Below are positions 7,700 to 16,291 of a DNA stretch of 64,000 nt, in pieces; positions within the stretch are counted from its first letter, which is position 1, and each line of letters opens with the position of its first letter. Made by a program: the position numbers and the translations under genes. The DNA comes from DATLXH01 sp035576005 (lineage in GTDB: Bacteria > Acidobacteriota > Thermoanaerobaculia > Gp7-AA8). Under the pieces are notes generated by a model that was not told where the DNA came from, made no database searches, and saw nothing but the letters and a program-made list of their open reading frames with translations. The stretch is from the NCBI GenBank assembly GCA_035576005.1, contig DATLXH010000071.1, forward strand, positions 1-64,000. The letters run 5' to 3'.

Positions 7700-7730
7700 A
7701 GAAGGCGGCGATTCGGAATCGCCGCCTTCT
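7700..7730. terminator. Bidirectional hairpin terminator
   Basis: Nearly perfect 15-bp inverted repeat (AGAAGGCGGCGATTC / GAATCGCCGCCTTCT) with a one-base centre, between the convergent monooxygenase and DUF4142 genes. There is no long T-tract on either side. Confidence 0.7.
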
Positions 7731-7791
7731 GGCGAACGCGGTGCGTGCAGTGATCGCTCTCAGTACGAGAGCATAAGCGGACCGACCGACG

Positions 7792-8028
7792 TTAGATCTT
7801 TCCCTGGAGTTGCTCAGCTCTCGTCAGATGAGCAGCGATATGCCCTCGCGTCACGCTGAGGTGCTTTCTGAGAGCTTCGCTTTTCACCATGCTCAGGAGC
7901 TGCGTGTCGATGGTCATCAGCGCTTCTTTGTGGCCCTTGATCATCATGGAGACGTAAGCACTCGCGAACTGCTCCCCATTGAGCGGTACGATCGAAGCAA
8001 GCTCGCCTGCACCTTCTTCAGCGAGCTA
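7792..8028 (-). pseudogene. C-terminal half of DUF4142 domain beyond an in-frame amber codon
   Basis: Directly continuing the frame of the gene ending at 8026, these 78 codons follow a TAG (8026-8028) and read LAEEGAGELASIVPLNGEQF, then SAYVSMMIKGHKEAL, then HIAAHLTRAEQLQGKI, ending in TAA at 7792-7794. This is the missing second helix pair of the ferritin-like DUF4142 fold, including the usual helix with an xxxxHxxAL pattern. So either the gene is recently inactivated by a nonsense mutation, the stop is read through, or the base is a sequencing error. Confidence 0.75.
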
Positions 8029-8922
8029 TCCACGTTCGGCGTTGACCGGCGTCACGCCAATCTTCAGGCCGAGCTTCATGGTCTGATCCATGTTCATCCC
8101 GTGCTCCTTGTGGAGCATCTTCGCGTAATCCATGACCGGCCCGCTGATCTGCTTGGTCTGTGCCTGGGCGGCGGCAAGAACTTCGTTGAGATCGATGGCG
8201 ATGACTGAGGCCAGAATCTCGGCGTCGCCCATCATCGCCGCGCTTGGTTTCTCAGGCGTGTCTGCCTGAACGTCGGCTGCGCGTACGGGCGCGCCTGGCA
8301 TCACCGGTTTGTCCGAGAACGCCGCCGATGCCATCGAATGCGGCTGGAATTGTAGTGCCTCGACATAGGGAGGATGCTGCCCGAGGACGTCCAGGCGGAC
8401 ATTCTCGCCGAACGACTTGCGTGCCTCTGCAACACTCTTTTTGCCGGTGACTATGTCATGGTCGAGGTTCAGTGTGAGGATGTTGTGACCCTCGAGATCG
8501 CAGCGTGCCGAGAGCTCGCCAACTGTGCGATTGATCGTGCTGCTCGCATCGAAGGCAATCAGAGCGCCCACTTTGGCCTGCGGCACGTCGTACACGATCG
8601 TGTGCTCGAGAAAGTCCACGTGGGGCATCGGGAAGTCGTGCGGTGTTTCGAGGTTGAATACGGCGATGCGTTTGAATGGGCCGGGGTTGTTCCAGATGAG
8701 GCGCTCTGTCGTCACTTCCTGCGGTGGACCATACTTGGCGATCATTTCCCTGGCTCCGAGCCTCGGCCGTTCGGCCCACGCGCCAACGACCTGATCGACC
8801 GTGAACCGGTCAACCATCGGTGAGGCGTCCCGCGGGGCGGGCGCCTGCGCCTGTGCATATGGGATCTGCATGAAACCCAGGATAACGATGCTTGCAGCCA
8901 GTACGCCCGATCGCCTTTTCAC
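8026..8922 (-). CDS. Secreted two-domain protein with C-terminal DUF4142 (interrupted by amber stop)
   Basis: A 298-residue exported protein. It starts at GTG 8922, preceded by GGAGG 5 nt upstream, which gives a clean signal peptide (VKRRSGVLAASIVILGF, cleavage near AQAQA). The N-terminal domain (about 45-200) is unrecognised; it contains AKYGPPQEVTTERLIW and VDFLEHTIVYDVP, reminiscent of periplasmic beta-rich domains. From about residue 225 (DAEILASVIAIDLNEVLAA, then AKMLHKEHGMNMDQT) it is DUF4142, a four-helix ferritin-like domain with conserved histidines. TAG at 8026 cuts the domain in half; the rest is intact in frame down to 7792, and the full product would be 376 residues. The frame extends upstream to 9117 but those residues are not protein-like. 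Confidence 0.75.
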   Translation of the reverse strand: MKRRSGVLAASIVILGFMQIPYAQAQAPAPRDASPMVDRFTVDQVVGAWAERPRLGAREMIAKYGPPQEVTTERLIWNNPGPFKRIAVFNLETPHDFPMPHVDFLEHTIVYDVPQAKVGALIAFDASSTINRTVGELSARCDLEGHNILTLNLDHDIVTGKKSVAEARKSFGENVRLDVLGQHPPYVEALQFQPHSMASAAFSDKPVMPGAPVRAADVQADTPEKPSAAMMGDAEILASVIAIDLNEVLAAAQAQTKQISGPVMDYAKMLHKEHGMNMDQTMKLGLKIGVTPVNAERG

Positions 8923-9185
8923 AATATCCTCCGCGGTGCCGTAATCAAGTAGTTTCGATTGTAAGAATGATGATGATGTCGTGGCAGGCTGCGTCTCCGT
9001 GCCATTCCGTTTCGCTTCCCTTTGGCAACGGCGACTCGCGATTGACGTTGCCATAACAGAGGAGTATCGAGAGGAATGGCGTGGCGATATCGCCACAACA
9101 GATCGCCATTCATGCACATCGCGACGCCATCTCCTGCATAGAACCCGGCGCTAAGCGCGCCACCCGCCGGGAGAGGAGAAAAGAA

Positions 9186-9632
9186 CTACATTTTCTTGAG
9201 CATGACGATCTGAGCGCTGTGGTAGGCGCTGTGGTGCATCACGCCTTGGATCATGGTGTAGGCGTCGTAACTCTTGCCCGGGACGAGATCGTCAAAGTCG
9301 GAGTCGCTCATTCGCGCCACCGTGTCCACCAGGCGCGTGTGAGCGGCGTCGAGGCGCGCCAGAGCTGCGTCCCATGACACTCCTTCCACGCTGGGAAAAT
9401 CTTCCTCAGGCGTCGGATTCACGATTTCGCCTTCGAGCCGTCGCTGCACGATCTCGATCCACGCCGTTGCATGCGCCAGGAGCTCTCCGATCGTCTTTGC
9501 GTCAGCAAGTGGACGCGCATTTGCCTTCTCCTCATCGACTCCGTCAAGGATTCTTCTGAATGGCGTGCCGTGCCACGCGGAGCCATCGAACGTGGCATTC
9601 AGCTCGAGAAGAGTTCTTTCAACCAGTCGCAT
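9186..9632 (-). CDS. DinB family protein
   Basis: A 148-residue four-helix bundle protein of the DinB/YfiT superfamily, whose members include metal-dependent thiol (mycothiol, bacillithiol) transferases. The opening RTLLELNATFDGSAWHGTP, the AHATAWIEIVQRRLEG helix near 55 (first metal histidine) and the C-terminal MIQGVMHHSAYHSAQIVMLKK segment with paired histidines (about 130-136) are the three metal-ligand regions. The substrate is unknown. It stands alone, 11 bp from a family B repeat that lies just upstream of its start. Confidence 0.85.
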   Translation of the reverse strand: MRLVERTLLELNATFDGSAWHGTPFRRILDGVDEEKANARPLADAKTIGELLAHATAWIEIVQRRLEGEIVNPTPEEDFPSVEGVSWDAALARLDAAHTRLVDTVARMSDSDFDDLVPGKSYDAYTMIQGVMHHSAYHSAQIVMLKKM

Positions 9633-9643
9633 CAGGGCATTCT

Positions 9644-9845
9644 AGCCCGCATTTCTCACAGCCCTTCATCGCGAGGCCACGGATAGCGGCCTGTCTACTT
9701 CGTTGCAATGGTTTCGCTACTCGACATAGCGTCAACGATGCTCTCCTCGCGAAACCATCGTGCGCCTCGCATCCAGGCCACTCTCCGCGGCCTCTCCGCC
9801 GCCTGTCTACGGCCTCTCCACGAAGGGCTGTGAGAAATGCGGGCT
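9644..9845. repeat. Family B fold-back element
   Basis: A 202-bp element with perfect 24-bp terminal inverted repeats (AGCCCGCATTTCTCACAGCC... / ...GGCTGTGAGAAATGCGGGCT). The interior is an imperfect large palindrome. The left end is preceded by T, giving a TA flank. No ORF is inside. Confidence 0.85.
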
Positions 9846-9848
9846 GGC

Positions 9849-10217
9849 TCACTGCGGCTCGCTACGTGTGCGAGGCACGAAGAGTCCGGCCTTGCTGGCG
9901 CGAAAGATGTGAACGAACGAGGCGATCCCGATGACGGTGCCTATGGGGATGTCCCTCAGCAGGAGGAACGCCATGAGATAGCCGCTCCACTTCGCCCACC
10001 ACCGCTGTTTCTCGATTCCTTTCCCGGTGATGAGCGCGAGCACGCCGGCCAGTGTGATGAACGCGATTTGCGACCGGCCATAGACAGGGGAGCCCGCCAC
10101 GAGCGTGACGGCTGCCAGCGCAAGGCTGAGAGCGTCAAAGACCGCCACGACATAGAAGATGCGCGAGGCCCTCTCCAGTCCCCGCTCCCCTTGATCCTGA
10201 TGAACGGATTCGAACAT
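9849..10217 (-). CDS. Small membrane protein of unknown function
   Basis: A 122-residue protein with three predicted transmembrane segments: IFYVVAVFDALSLALAAVTL (about 20-40), IAFITLAGVLALITG (about 52-66) and YLMAFLLLRDIPIGTVIGIA (about 77-97). The tail is charged. I do not recognise a family. The ATG at 10217 is preferred; the frame extends to 10346 with low-complexity residues that overlap the next gene. Its stop codon lies 3 bp from the end of a family B repeat, so the repeat has landed at its 3' boundary. The hydroxyacid dehydrogenase gene ends 16 bp upstream on the same strand, so the two may be co-transcribed. Confidence 0.7.
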   Translation of the reverse strand: MFESVHQDQGERGLERASRIFYVVAVFDALSLALAAVTLVAGSPVYGRSQIAFITLAGVLALITGKGIEKQRWWAKWSGYLMAFLLLRDIPIGTVIGIASFVHIFRASKAGLFVPRTRSEPQ

Positions 10218-10233
10218 TGACGTCGAGAGTGCG

Positions 10234-11214
10234 TTAGTCCCGCATGGCCGTTGGATTTGCGATGTTCTGTGGCGATCCCGCGGCAAAGGCCACGACATTC
10301 TCGAAGGCCTTGTCGAAGTAGAGCTCGTAACCTGCCTGCTCCACATACCCGAGGTGGGGGGTACAGATGACGTTATCCATCAGCAGCAGCGGGTGGTTCG
10401 GATCGGTGACTGGCTCATTCTCATAGACGTCGATTGCGGCGAAGCCTGGTCGCCCGCTGCAGAGGGCCGATCGCAGAGCGCCCGGTTCGACGAGCTCCGC
10501 TCGACTGGTATTCACAAAGAGTGCGTCGCTCTTCATCGCTCTCAGATCTTCCAGCGTGACGCACCCCTGCGTCGTGTCATTGAGTCGCAGATGCAACGAC
10601 AGGACGTCGCTTCCTTCAAAGAGCGACCTCTTGTCGCGAAGAGCCTCGAAGCCGTCGGCCGCTGCAGCGCTGAGTGAGGCGTTGCGACCCCAGACGACGA
10701 TTTTCATTCCGAACGCTCGCCCGAAGCCGGCCACCAGGCGTCCGATTTTCCCGTAACCCCAGATCCCCAGCGTATGTCCTCTGAGAGCCCTTCCGATGCC
10801 AACGCCTCTTGCGCTTTGCCAACGCCCTTCCTTCAGCTCGGAGCAGTACTGCGGGATGCGCCTCTCTGCCGCCATGATGAGGGCCCAGCAGAGCTCCGCG
10901 GGCGCTAAGGGCGATCCCACTCCTTCCGCGACGGACACTCCATGCGCCGTGCAGGCTTCGATGTCGATGTGGTTGCTGATTTTTCCGGTCTGGCTGATCA
11001 GCCTGAGATTGGGAAGCCGCTCGAGCAAAGCGCCGTGGATCACCGTGCGTTCTCGAATCAGTACGACGGCTTCGGCCTCCATCAGCCTGGCAATCAGAGC
11101 ATCCTGATTGGGAGCCATGTCGTTGTGAACGGCGACGTCGTGGCCTTCCAGTCTGGAAAAGCAATCGAGTCCGCGAACGGCATTCTGATAGTCGTCAAGG
11201 ATTACGATTTTCAT
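10234..11214 (-). CDS. D-2-hydroxyacid dehydrogenase (NAD-dependent, phosphoglycerate-dehydrogenase-like)
   Basis: A 326-residue oxidoreductase converting 2-hydroxy acids and 2-keto acids. The NAD-binding Rossmann motif is GIWGYGKIGRLVAGFGRAFG near 148-167. The catalytic triad is visible: Arg in NTSRAELVEPGAL (about 236), Glu in DVYENEP (about 265) and His in CTPHLGY (about 288). The N-terminal substrate half (MKIVILDDYQNAV onward) is of the serA/ghrA type without an ACT domain. The ATG at 11214 is well supported by the family opening. It lies within the 3' end of the upstream sorbosone-dehydrogenase-like gene (20-bp overlap), indicating coupled expression. The substrate is not evident. Confidence 0.9.
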   Translation of the reverse strand: MKIVILDDYQNAVRGLDCFSRLEGHDVAVHNDMAPNQDALIARLMEAEAVVLIRERTVIHGALLERLPNLRLISQTGKISNHIDIEACTAHGVSVAEGVGSPLAPAELCWALIMAAERRIPQYCSELKEGRWQSARGVGIGRALRGHTLGIWGYGKIGRLVAGFGRAFGMKIVVWGRNASLSAAAADGFEALRDKRSLFEGSDVLSLHLRLNDTTQGCVTLEDLRAMKSDALFVNTSRAELVEPGALRSALCSGRPGFAAIDVYENEPVTDPNHPLLLMDNVICTPHLGYVEQAGYELYFDKAFENVVAFAAGSPQNIANPTAMRD

Positions 11215-12538
11215 GCATTGGAAGTGTACCTGCGCTAACGCGCCAGATAATGTTGCCGACATCGTCCGCAACCAATAATGCCCCTCGCCGGTCGATCGCG
11301 ACACCCACAGGGCGTCCCAGTGCCTTTCCTTTCTCATCGACGAAACCGGTTAGGACATCCTCAGGAGCCCCGGATGGACGCCCCTCCGCGAAAGGGACAT
11401 GAATGACTTTGTATCCGCTGCGAGGCTTCCTGTTCCAGGAACCGTGCTGCCCGATGAATGTGCCGCCAACGTAACGTTCCGGGAGCAGGGTTCCATCGTA
11501 GAAGACGAGTCCGAGGGATGCGGTGTGGGAGCCCAGGGCATAATCCGGTGAGATCGCGATGGCGACCAGGTCCGGTCGCTGCGGTTCGACCCGCCGGTCG
11601 ACATGTTGCCCGAAATAGCTGAATGGCCAGCCATAGAAACCGCCATCTTTTACCGAAGTCATGTAGTCCGGAACGAGGTCGTTGCCGAGCTCGTCACGTT
11701 CGTTGACGGTGGTCCAGAGCGCTCCGGTCTTGGGTTCCCAACCGAGCCCGTTTGGATTGCGCAGGCCCGATGCGAAGACTCGCGAACTCCCGTTTACGGC
11801 ATCAACTTCGAGAATCGCGGCACGGTTAACCTCTTTGTCAAGGCCGTTTTCTCCAACGTTGCTATTCGATCCCACCGTGACGTAGAGGCGCGATCCGTCC
11901 CGACTGGCGATCACATTCTTCGTCCAATGATGATTGATCGGACCGGCCGGCAGAGCGACGACTTTGATTCCGGGTTGATCGATTGCCGTGACCCCTTCGA
12001 CGTATGGGAAACGCATCAGTGCATCACTATTGGCGACAAACAGCGTTGAACCGACGAGAGCCATGCCGAAAGGAGAGTTCAATCCGTGAAGAAAGACGGT
12101 GCGAGTCTCGGCGATGCCATCGCCGTCGCCATCACGGAGTAACGTAATCCGGTTTGCACTCGGCACCGTCGCGCCAGCGCGCTTCATGAACATCTTCATG
12201 AACCAGCCTTTGATTCCCTTGTTGTCCTCCGGCTTTGGAGGAGCGTTCGTCTCGGCGACGAGGACATCGCCGTTCGGCAATGTGTATAGCCAGCGTGGGT
12301 GATCGAGTCCTGTGGCGAACGCATTCACAGCGAGGCCGTCGGCGGCCGTCGGAGTCCTGCCTGCCGGCCAGCCTCTTGCCGGAGCAATCAGAACCGTCGG
12401 GATCATCGTAATCCTCGGCGGAGGGAGTGTTGGATCGGAGCCGATACCTGCGCTGGCAGGGAGAGAACTCGATCCTGCGCAGCCATTCATTGCCAGGACG
12501 GCCAGGAGAAGAGTTGATGGGAGAAAAGACTTAAGCAT
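11195..12538 (-). CDS. PQQ-dependent sorbosone/glucose dehydrogenase-like lipoprotein
   Basis: A 447-residue lipoprotein (signal LLLAVLAMNGC, lipobox cysteine near 20) with a six-bladed sugar-dehydrogenase beta-propeller. Typical blocks are DHPRWLYTLPNGDVLVAET near 80, NRITLLRDGDGDG near 127, LNSPFGMALVG near 148, NHHWTKNVIASRDGSRLYVT near 195, GLRNPNGLGWEP near 245, and YGWPFSYFGQHVD near 290. Such enzymes oxidise aldoses in the periplasm with PQQ; no PQQ synthesis gene is here, and many family members have no proven activity. AAGGAG lies 9 nt before the ATG. The 3' end overlaps the hydroxyacid dehydrogenase start, suggesting a two-gene operon linking a periplasmic sugar oxidation to a keto-acid reduction (inference). 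Confidence 0.88.
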   Translation of the reverse strand: MLKSFLPSTLLLAVLAMNGCAGSSSLPASAGIGSDPTLPPPRITMIPTVLIAPARGWPAGRTPTAADGLAVNAFATGLDHPRWLYTLPNGDVLVAETNAPPKPEDNKGIKGWFMKMFMKRAGATVPSANRITLLRDGDGDGIAETRTVFLHGLNSPFGMALVGSTLFVANSDALMRFPYVEGVTAIDQPGIKVVALPAGPINHHWTKNVIASRDGSRLYVTVGSNSNVGENGLDKEVNRAAILEVDAVNGSSRVFASGLRNPNGLGWEPKTGALWTTVNERDELGNDLVPDYMTSVKDGGFYGWPFSYFGQHVDRRVEPQRPDLVAIAISPDYALGSHTASLGLVFYDGTLLPERYVGGTFIGQHGSWNRKPRSGYKVIHVPFAEGRPSGAPEDVLTGFVDEKGKALGRPVGVAIDRRGALLVADDVGNIIWRVSAGTLPMHENRNP

Positions 12539-12711
12539 CGCGACACGCTCCTTGTTGGGATGCAGGGTTGTGATTTGAAGATCTCTGCTCAGAATCGTAA
12601 CAATTCGGTTTGTCAGAGATTCGCTGACATCCGTTTTGCCGGGCGCCATGGTGATTATCAACTTGTTAACATGCTCCGCCTGCCTTCCAGGCTCCGACGC
12701 AACGCGCCTCT

Positions 12712-13317
12712 TCACACGCTTCGCATTTCGTGCGTGGGTCCAATCCCGAGCTCCTTGCGCACCTGTTCGGCCTGCCAGAGATGACGCCGCTCGTGCGCCA
12801 TGACGATATTGAGGGCAGCGAACACGTTGTATTTCATGCGCCTGCTGAAGGGAGACTGAACTTTGATGTGATCGATCGCAACTCCGTCCGCTTTCTCGAC
12901 GATTGCCGTCAGTTGCTGCTGAAGATTCAGAAATACGAACAAGGCGTTGTCCTGCGGGGGGAGTGCAATTGGTTGGCACTTCGCTGGTGTCCTGATCCTG
13001 AACCTCGGCGGCGGTTCCAACGTCCATTTGAACAGCTTCCCCATCAGGCCGATCTTGAACGGCCTGGCACTCGGGGGGATATTCTGAGGTGCGCCCTCGA
13101 TGGCGGCGCTCAGAAGAGTCACATACTCTTTCGACGTGATGTTCAGATGGGTCAGACAGTCAGCGATCGACCACCTGGCAGGTTGCGGTCGCTGCGCAAG
13201 TTGTTCGGGAGTGAGTCCCTTGCTGATGGCAATGGCCTGGTGGGCCGCTTGTTCGAGCTCCAGTCTCAGCTGGGCAAGCTGAGGCGAGAGGACGCGGCGT
13301 TTCTCCGTGGTTTCCAT
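12712..13317 (-). CDS. DinB superfamily protein
   Basis: A 201-residue DinB_2-type protein. The first metal histidine is in WSIADCLTHLNITSKEYV (about 55-70), and the last helix carries NIVMAHERRHLWQAEQVRK (about 175-193) with the paired histidines. A proline-rich insert (residues 85-115) separates the helices. The ATG at 13317 follows GGAGG closely; an ATG 15 bp further upstream lacks a ribosome site. It is unrelated in detail to the other DinB protein at 9.2 kb. It sits between the c-di-GMP gene and the sorbosone-dehydrogenase-like gene on the same strand. Enzymatic role unknown. Confidence 0.85.
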   Translation of the reverse strand: METTEKRRVLSPQLAQLRLELEQAAHQAIAISKGLTPEQLAQRPQPARWSIADCLTHLNITSKEYVTLLSAAIEGAPQNIPPSARPFKIGLMGKLFKWTLEPPPRFRIRTPAKCQPIALPPQDNALFVFLNLQQQLTAIVEKADGVAIDHIKVQSPFSRRMKYNVFAALNIVMAHERRHLWQAEQVRKELGIGPTHEMRSV

Positions 13318-13359
13318 ACTCCTCCATGGCATCGAATCGCGAACGGGCGAACTCTGCGC

Positions 13360-15564
13360 TCAAGGCTTGAACTCGAGGATCGATCCGGCTCTGGCAGAGG
13401 CAGCGCTCCAGACCTTATCGCTCCCAGCTTGTTTCAGGATCTCTTCCTCTGTCAGCGGTTTCGCGAAATAGTAGCCCTGCGCGGTGGTGCAACCGAGTCG
13501 TAGTAAAACGTCCAGTTGGACCGAGGTCTCCACGCCTTCAGCCGTGACTGACAGGTCGAGTGCCCTGGCCAGCGAGATAATCGCCTGAACGATCGATTCG
13601 TCCTCATCGTTTCGGCCAAGACCGGAGACAAATGCTCGATCAATTTTCAAGGTGTCGAGAGGGAAGCGCTTGAGGTATGCCAGCGAGGAGTACCCGGTTC
13701 CAAAATCATCGATGGCCACCTCCACTCCCAGCTCCTTGAGACGCCGGAGAGTTGCGGCTGAGGCCTCAGGGTTCAACATCGCGGCAGTTTCTGTAATCTC
13801 GACTTTCAGGCGAGTCGGCTCGAGACCCGAAGAGGAGAGTGTGCGCTGGATATCGCCGACGAGACCTGGCTCGCGAAACTGCCGAGCCGATAGATTCACG
13901 CTGATCTGGACATGGGGCCAGCCGGACGCCCAGCGAGTCGCCTGCTCGAGGACCCAGAGCCCGATCGGGACGATCAACCCCAGTTCCTCAGCGATGGGGA
14001 TGAAGTGCATGGGAGAGATCATTCCCTTCGATGGATGCGCCCAGCGCAGGAGCGCCTCGGCTCCGCTCATGCGACCCGTCGACAGATCGATGATGGGCTG
14101 ATACATGAGGAAAAGCTCCTTCCGTTCCAGTGCGTGACGCAAATCCGTCTCGAGGATGAGCCGCTCGGTCGGTGCGCCACCTTCCCCCGGCAGGAACGTT
14201 CGATGGCAGGCTTTCCCGTCGGACTTGGCGCGGTGCAGGGCGATGTCGGCCGCGCGCAGCAGTTCTTCGGGGCCGGGTGAATGGTCGTCAGCCATAGCCA
14301 CACCAATGCTCAGGCTCGAGTAGAGCTCCTGCTGACCCACCATGAACGGCTCGGTCATTCGCTTGAGCAGCCTGTCTGCGATTTCCTGAGCCGACTCGAC
14401 CGTTCCGATGTCCTCGAGGATGATCCCGAAATCGTCTCCTCCGAACCTCGCCACAGTGTCGCCCGGCCGTACGCAGGATTCGAGTCGATGCGCGATCTGG
14501 GTGAGCACCTGGTCCCCGCCGGAATGAGAAAGAGAGTCATTAATCAGTCGGAAGGAATCGACGTCGGCGAGAAGAATTGCGATCCCGCGTTCGCGCCTTT
14601 CAATGCGGCGCAGCGAGTGTTCCAGGCGGTTCTCGAACAACGAGCGGTTGGGAAGAGCTGTAAGCTGATCGTGAAGCGACTGAAACTCGAGCTTCTGCTC
14701 TGCCAGCTTCCGGTCGTTAATGTTCTCGATCATGTTGACGATGAAACGCGGCCGTCCTTCTTCATTGCGGATCACGCTTCCCGTCTGCCGCCCCCAGATC
14801 AGCGTTCCGTCCTTGCGGATGTATCGCTTCTCGACGGTGTACTGATTGCGACTCCCTGCCACGAGCTCATTGAAAAGCTTGGAGGCGATCGGAATGTCGT
14901 CTTGATGGGTGAAGCTGCTGAAGGTTTGAAGTCCGAACTCCTGGCGGTCGTAACCGAGCATCTCCACGAGAGCGGCATTGACGTCGAGTGGTCTGGCGTC
15001 AACGTCGACGATGGCCAGTCCGATTGCTGCCGATTCGAATAGCGAACGAAATCGATCCTCGCTTTCATGAAGGGCGCGCTCGTTCCTGAGTCGCTCCACC
15101 TCAGCGGCGGTTCGTGCAGCGAACACGCTCATGAGATTATGGGCGAGCTCCGGATCCGCCAGTGCCCGTCGTGCCACGACGACCTGCAGTCCAATGACCT
15201 CTCCGGTCGAGCTCTGAAGCGGACTTCCGAGATAGGACTCGATTCCCTTCCGGCTCAGCCATTCGTCAGAAGGGAATTGAGACCAGGCACCCTGAGGAAC
15301 GTAGCAGCCTCCGGTGTCGACCACCGCTTCGCACGGAGTCCCGCCCAGACCGTAGGTGAAGTTGGGGGCTGGCTCACCGTCCGCGGTGACAGCGAGAGTG
15401 GTGATGCTACGGTCCGTCGGGTTCAGCTCTCCCACCCAGGCGAAGTCGCCGCCCACAGACTCGGCCAGATTCCGCACCAGGGAGGCAAAGAACTCTTCGG
15501 GGCGGCCCGCGGAAAATGCGCGCGAAATGACCTTCAGTACCTGCTCGGCGCGATCATTGTTCAT
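13360..15564 (-). CDS. GAF-PAS-GGDEF-EAL cyclic-di-GMP signalling protein
   Basis: A 734-residue cytosolic sensor. Order: GAF-like domain (about 10-170), PAS with PAC (about 180-300; ESDRFRSLFESAAIGLAIVD, then RPRFIVNMIENINDRK), GGDEF (about 305-465) and EAL (about 475-720). The cyclase active site is RFGGDDFG, a conservative variant of GGDEF, with an intact inhibitory RxxD (RPGD) five residues before it. The EAL domain keeps EALLRW, the EITETAA segment and DDFGTGYSSL with downstream KIDRAFV, so phosphodiesterase activity is likely. Whether the protein makes or breaks c-di-GMP cannot be decided by reading. No transmembrane segments were seen, so the GAF and PAS domains probably sense a cytoplasmic ligand. 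The start at 15564 is the most family-like; the frame opens 48 bp earlier at a GTG. Confidence 0.92.
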   Translation of the reverse strand: MNNDRAEQVLKVISRAFSAGRPEEFFASLVRNLAESVGGDFAWVGELNPTDRSITTLAVTADGEPAPNFTYGLGGTPCEAVVDTGGCYVPQGAWSQFPSDEWLSRKGIESYLGSPLQSSTGEVIGLQVVVARRALADPELAHNLMSVFAARTAAEVERLRNERALHESEDRFRSLFESAAIGLAIVDVDARPLDVNAALVEMLGYDRQEFGLQTFSSFTHQDDIPIASKLFNELVAGSRNQYTVEKRYIRKDGTLIWGRQTGSVIRNEEGRPRFIVNMIENINDRKLAEQKLEFQSLHDQLTALPNRSLFENRLEHSLRRIERRERGIAILLADVDSFRLINDSLSHSGGDQVLTQIAHRLESCVRPGDTVARFGGDDFGIILEDIGTVESAQEIADRLLKRMTEPFMVGQQELYSSLSIGVAMADDHSPGPEELLRAADIALHRAKSDGKACHRTFLPGEGGAPTERLILETDLRHALERKELFLMYQPIIDLSTGRMSGAEALLRWAHPSKGMISPMHFIPIAEELGLIVPIGLWVLEQATRWASGWPHVQISVNLSARQFREPGLVGDIQRTLSSSGLEPTRLKVEITETAAMLNPEASAATLRRLKELGVEVAIDDFGTGYSSLAYLKRFPLDTLKIDRAFVSGLGRNDEDESIVQAIISLARALDLSVTAEGVETSVQLDVLLRLGCTTAQGYYFAKPLTEEEILKQAGSDKVWSAASARAGSILEFKP

Positions 15565-15637
15565 GGGCAATCGGTCATCAGTGACTGCAAGATGTGCGCA
15601 AGCGCGCGTCACTGTGTGGCTGGCGTGGTGAACCGGA

Positions 15638-16231
15638 CTACTCGGTCACCGTCGCGTTTGTGACAGATTTTCCCGAGAGGGAAGCAGGCCCGGGTCCACG
15701 ACGGAAGTACTCCGTGGTGCGACCGACGACCACGCCGAACTTTGTGATGTTCACGCGGTTGATCATTGTTTCTCCATCTTCCATCAGGTACATCCAGAGG
15801 TGGAAGCGGACGTTCGTCAGGAAGGTTGCGCCGGCGAGCGTGTACTCCCAGCGGAAGACATTTCCGTATGCCTCTCCGGTCGAGCGACCGACGACGTCGT
15901 TGGCTGTTGCTTCGTATCGATGCTCGTCGAGACGCCGAACGCGCCATGTGCGCACTTCGATTCGACCATCGCTCCAATGGAATGTCTGAGAGATCTCGAG
16001 CTCGCTTCCAATTCGGCGACCTGTGAGCTCCGCGCGAAATGTGCTGATCGGATTTCCTCGTGGATTCTCCAGCACGCCCCATGAGTGCGTCTGCCCTTCA
16101 AAATACTTCTCTGGCTCGAACCTCGGTCCGGCGGTAGCGAAGCTCTGCGGGGTCATGCTTCGGCACGCCGATACGGACAAAAGTATGGAGAGGAGGAAAA
16201 GTATTAGGCGAGGGGAGGCGGCGGTGGTCAC
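15638..16231 (-). CDS. DUF3833-family lipoprotein
   Basis: A 197-residue lipoprotein (signal LILFLLSILLSVSAC, lipidated Cys near 23) followed by the DUF3833 domain: PEKYFEGQTHSWGVLENPRG near 40-60, TGRRIGSELEISQTFHWSDG near 75 and GNVFRWEYTL near 130. The family is found in Gram-negative bacteria and has no firm function; the beta-strand pattern suggests a lipid-binding or lipocalin-like fold. The neighbouring genes give no clear functional context. Confidence 0.85.
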   Translation of the reverse strand: MTTAASPRLILFLLSILLSVSACRSMTPQSFATAGPRFEPEKYFEGQTHSWGVLENPRGNPISTFRAELTGRRIGSELEISQTFHWSDGRIEVRTWRVRRLDEHRYEATANDVVGRSTGEAYGNVFRWEYTLAGATFLTNVRFHLWMYLMEDGETMINRVNITKFGVVVGRTTEYFRRGPGPASLSGKSVTNATVTE

Positions 16232-16291
16232 GGCCTTCGGGACAGCAATTCGTGCGCCGAGGCAGGAAGACCGACTTCGCGCGTTCTGCTG

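Noticed and set aside
12730..13503. 257-residue plus-strand frame
   Set aside because: Antisense to the DinB gene and the EAL domain; no recognisable domain.
14281..15042. 253-residue plus-strand frame
   Set aside because: Antisense to the GGDEF/PAS part of the c-di-GMP protein.
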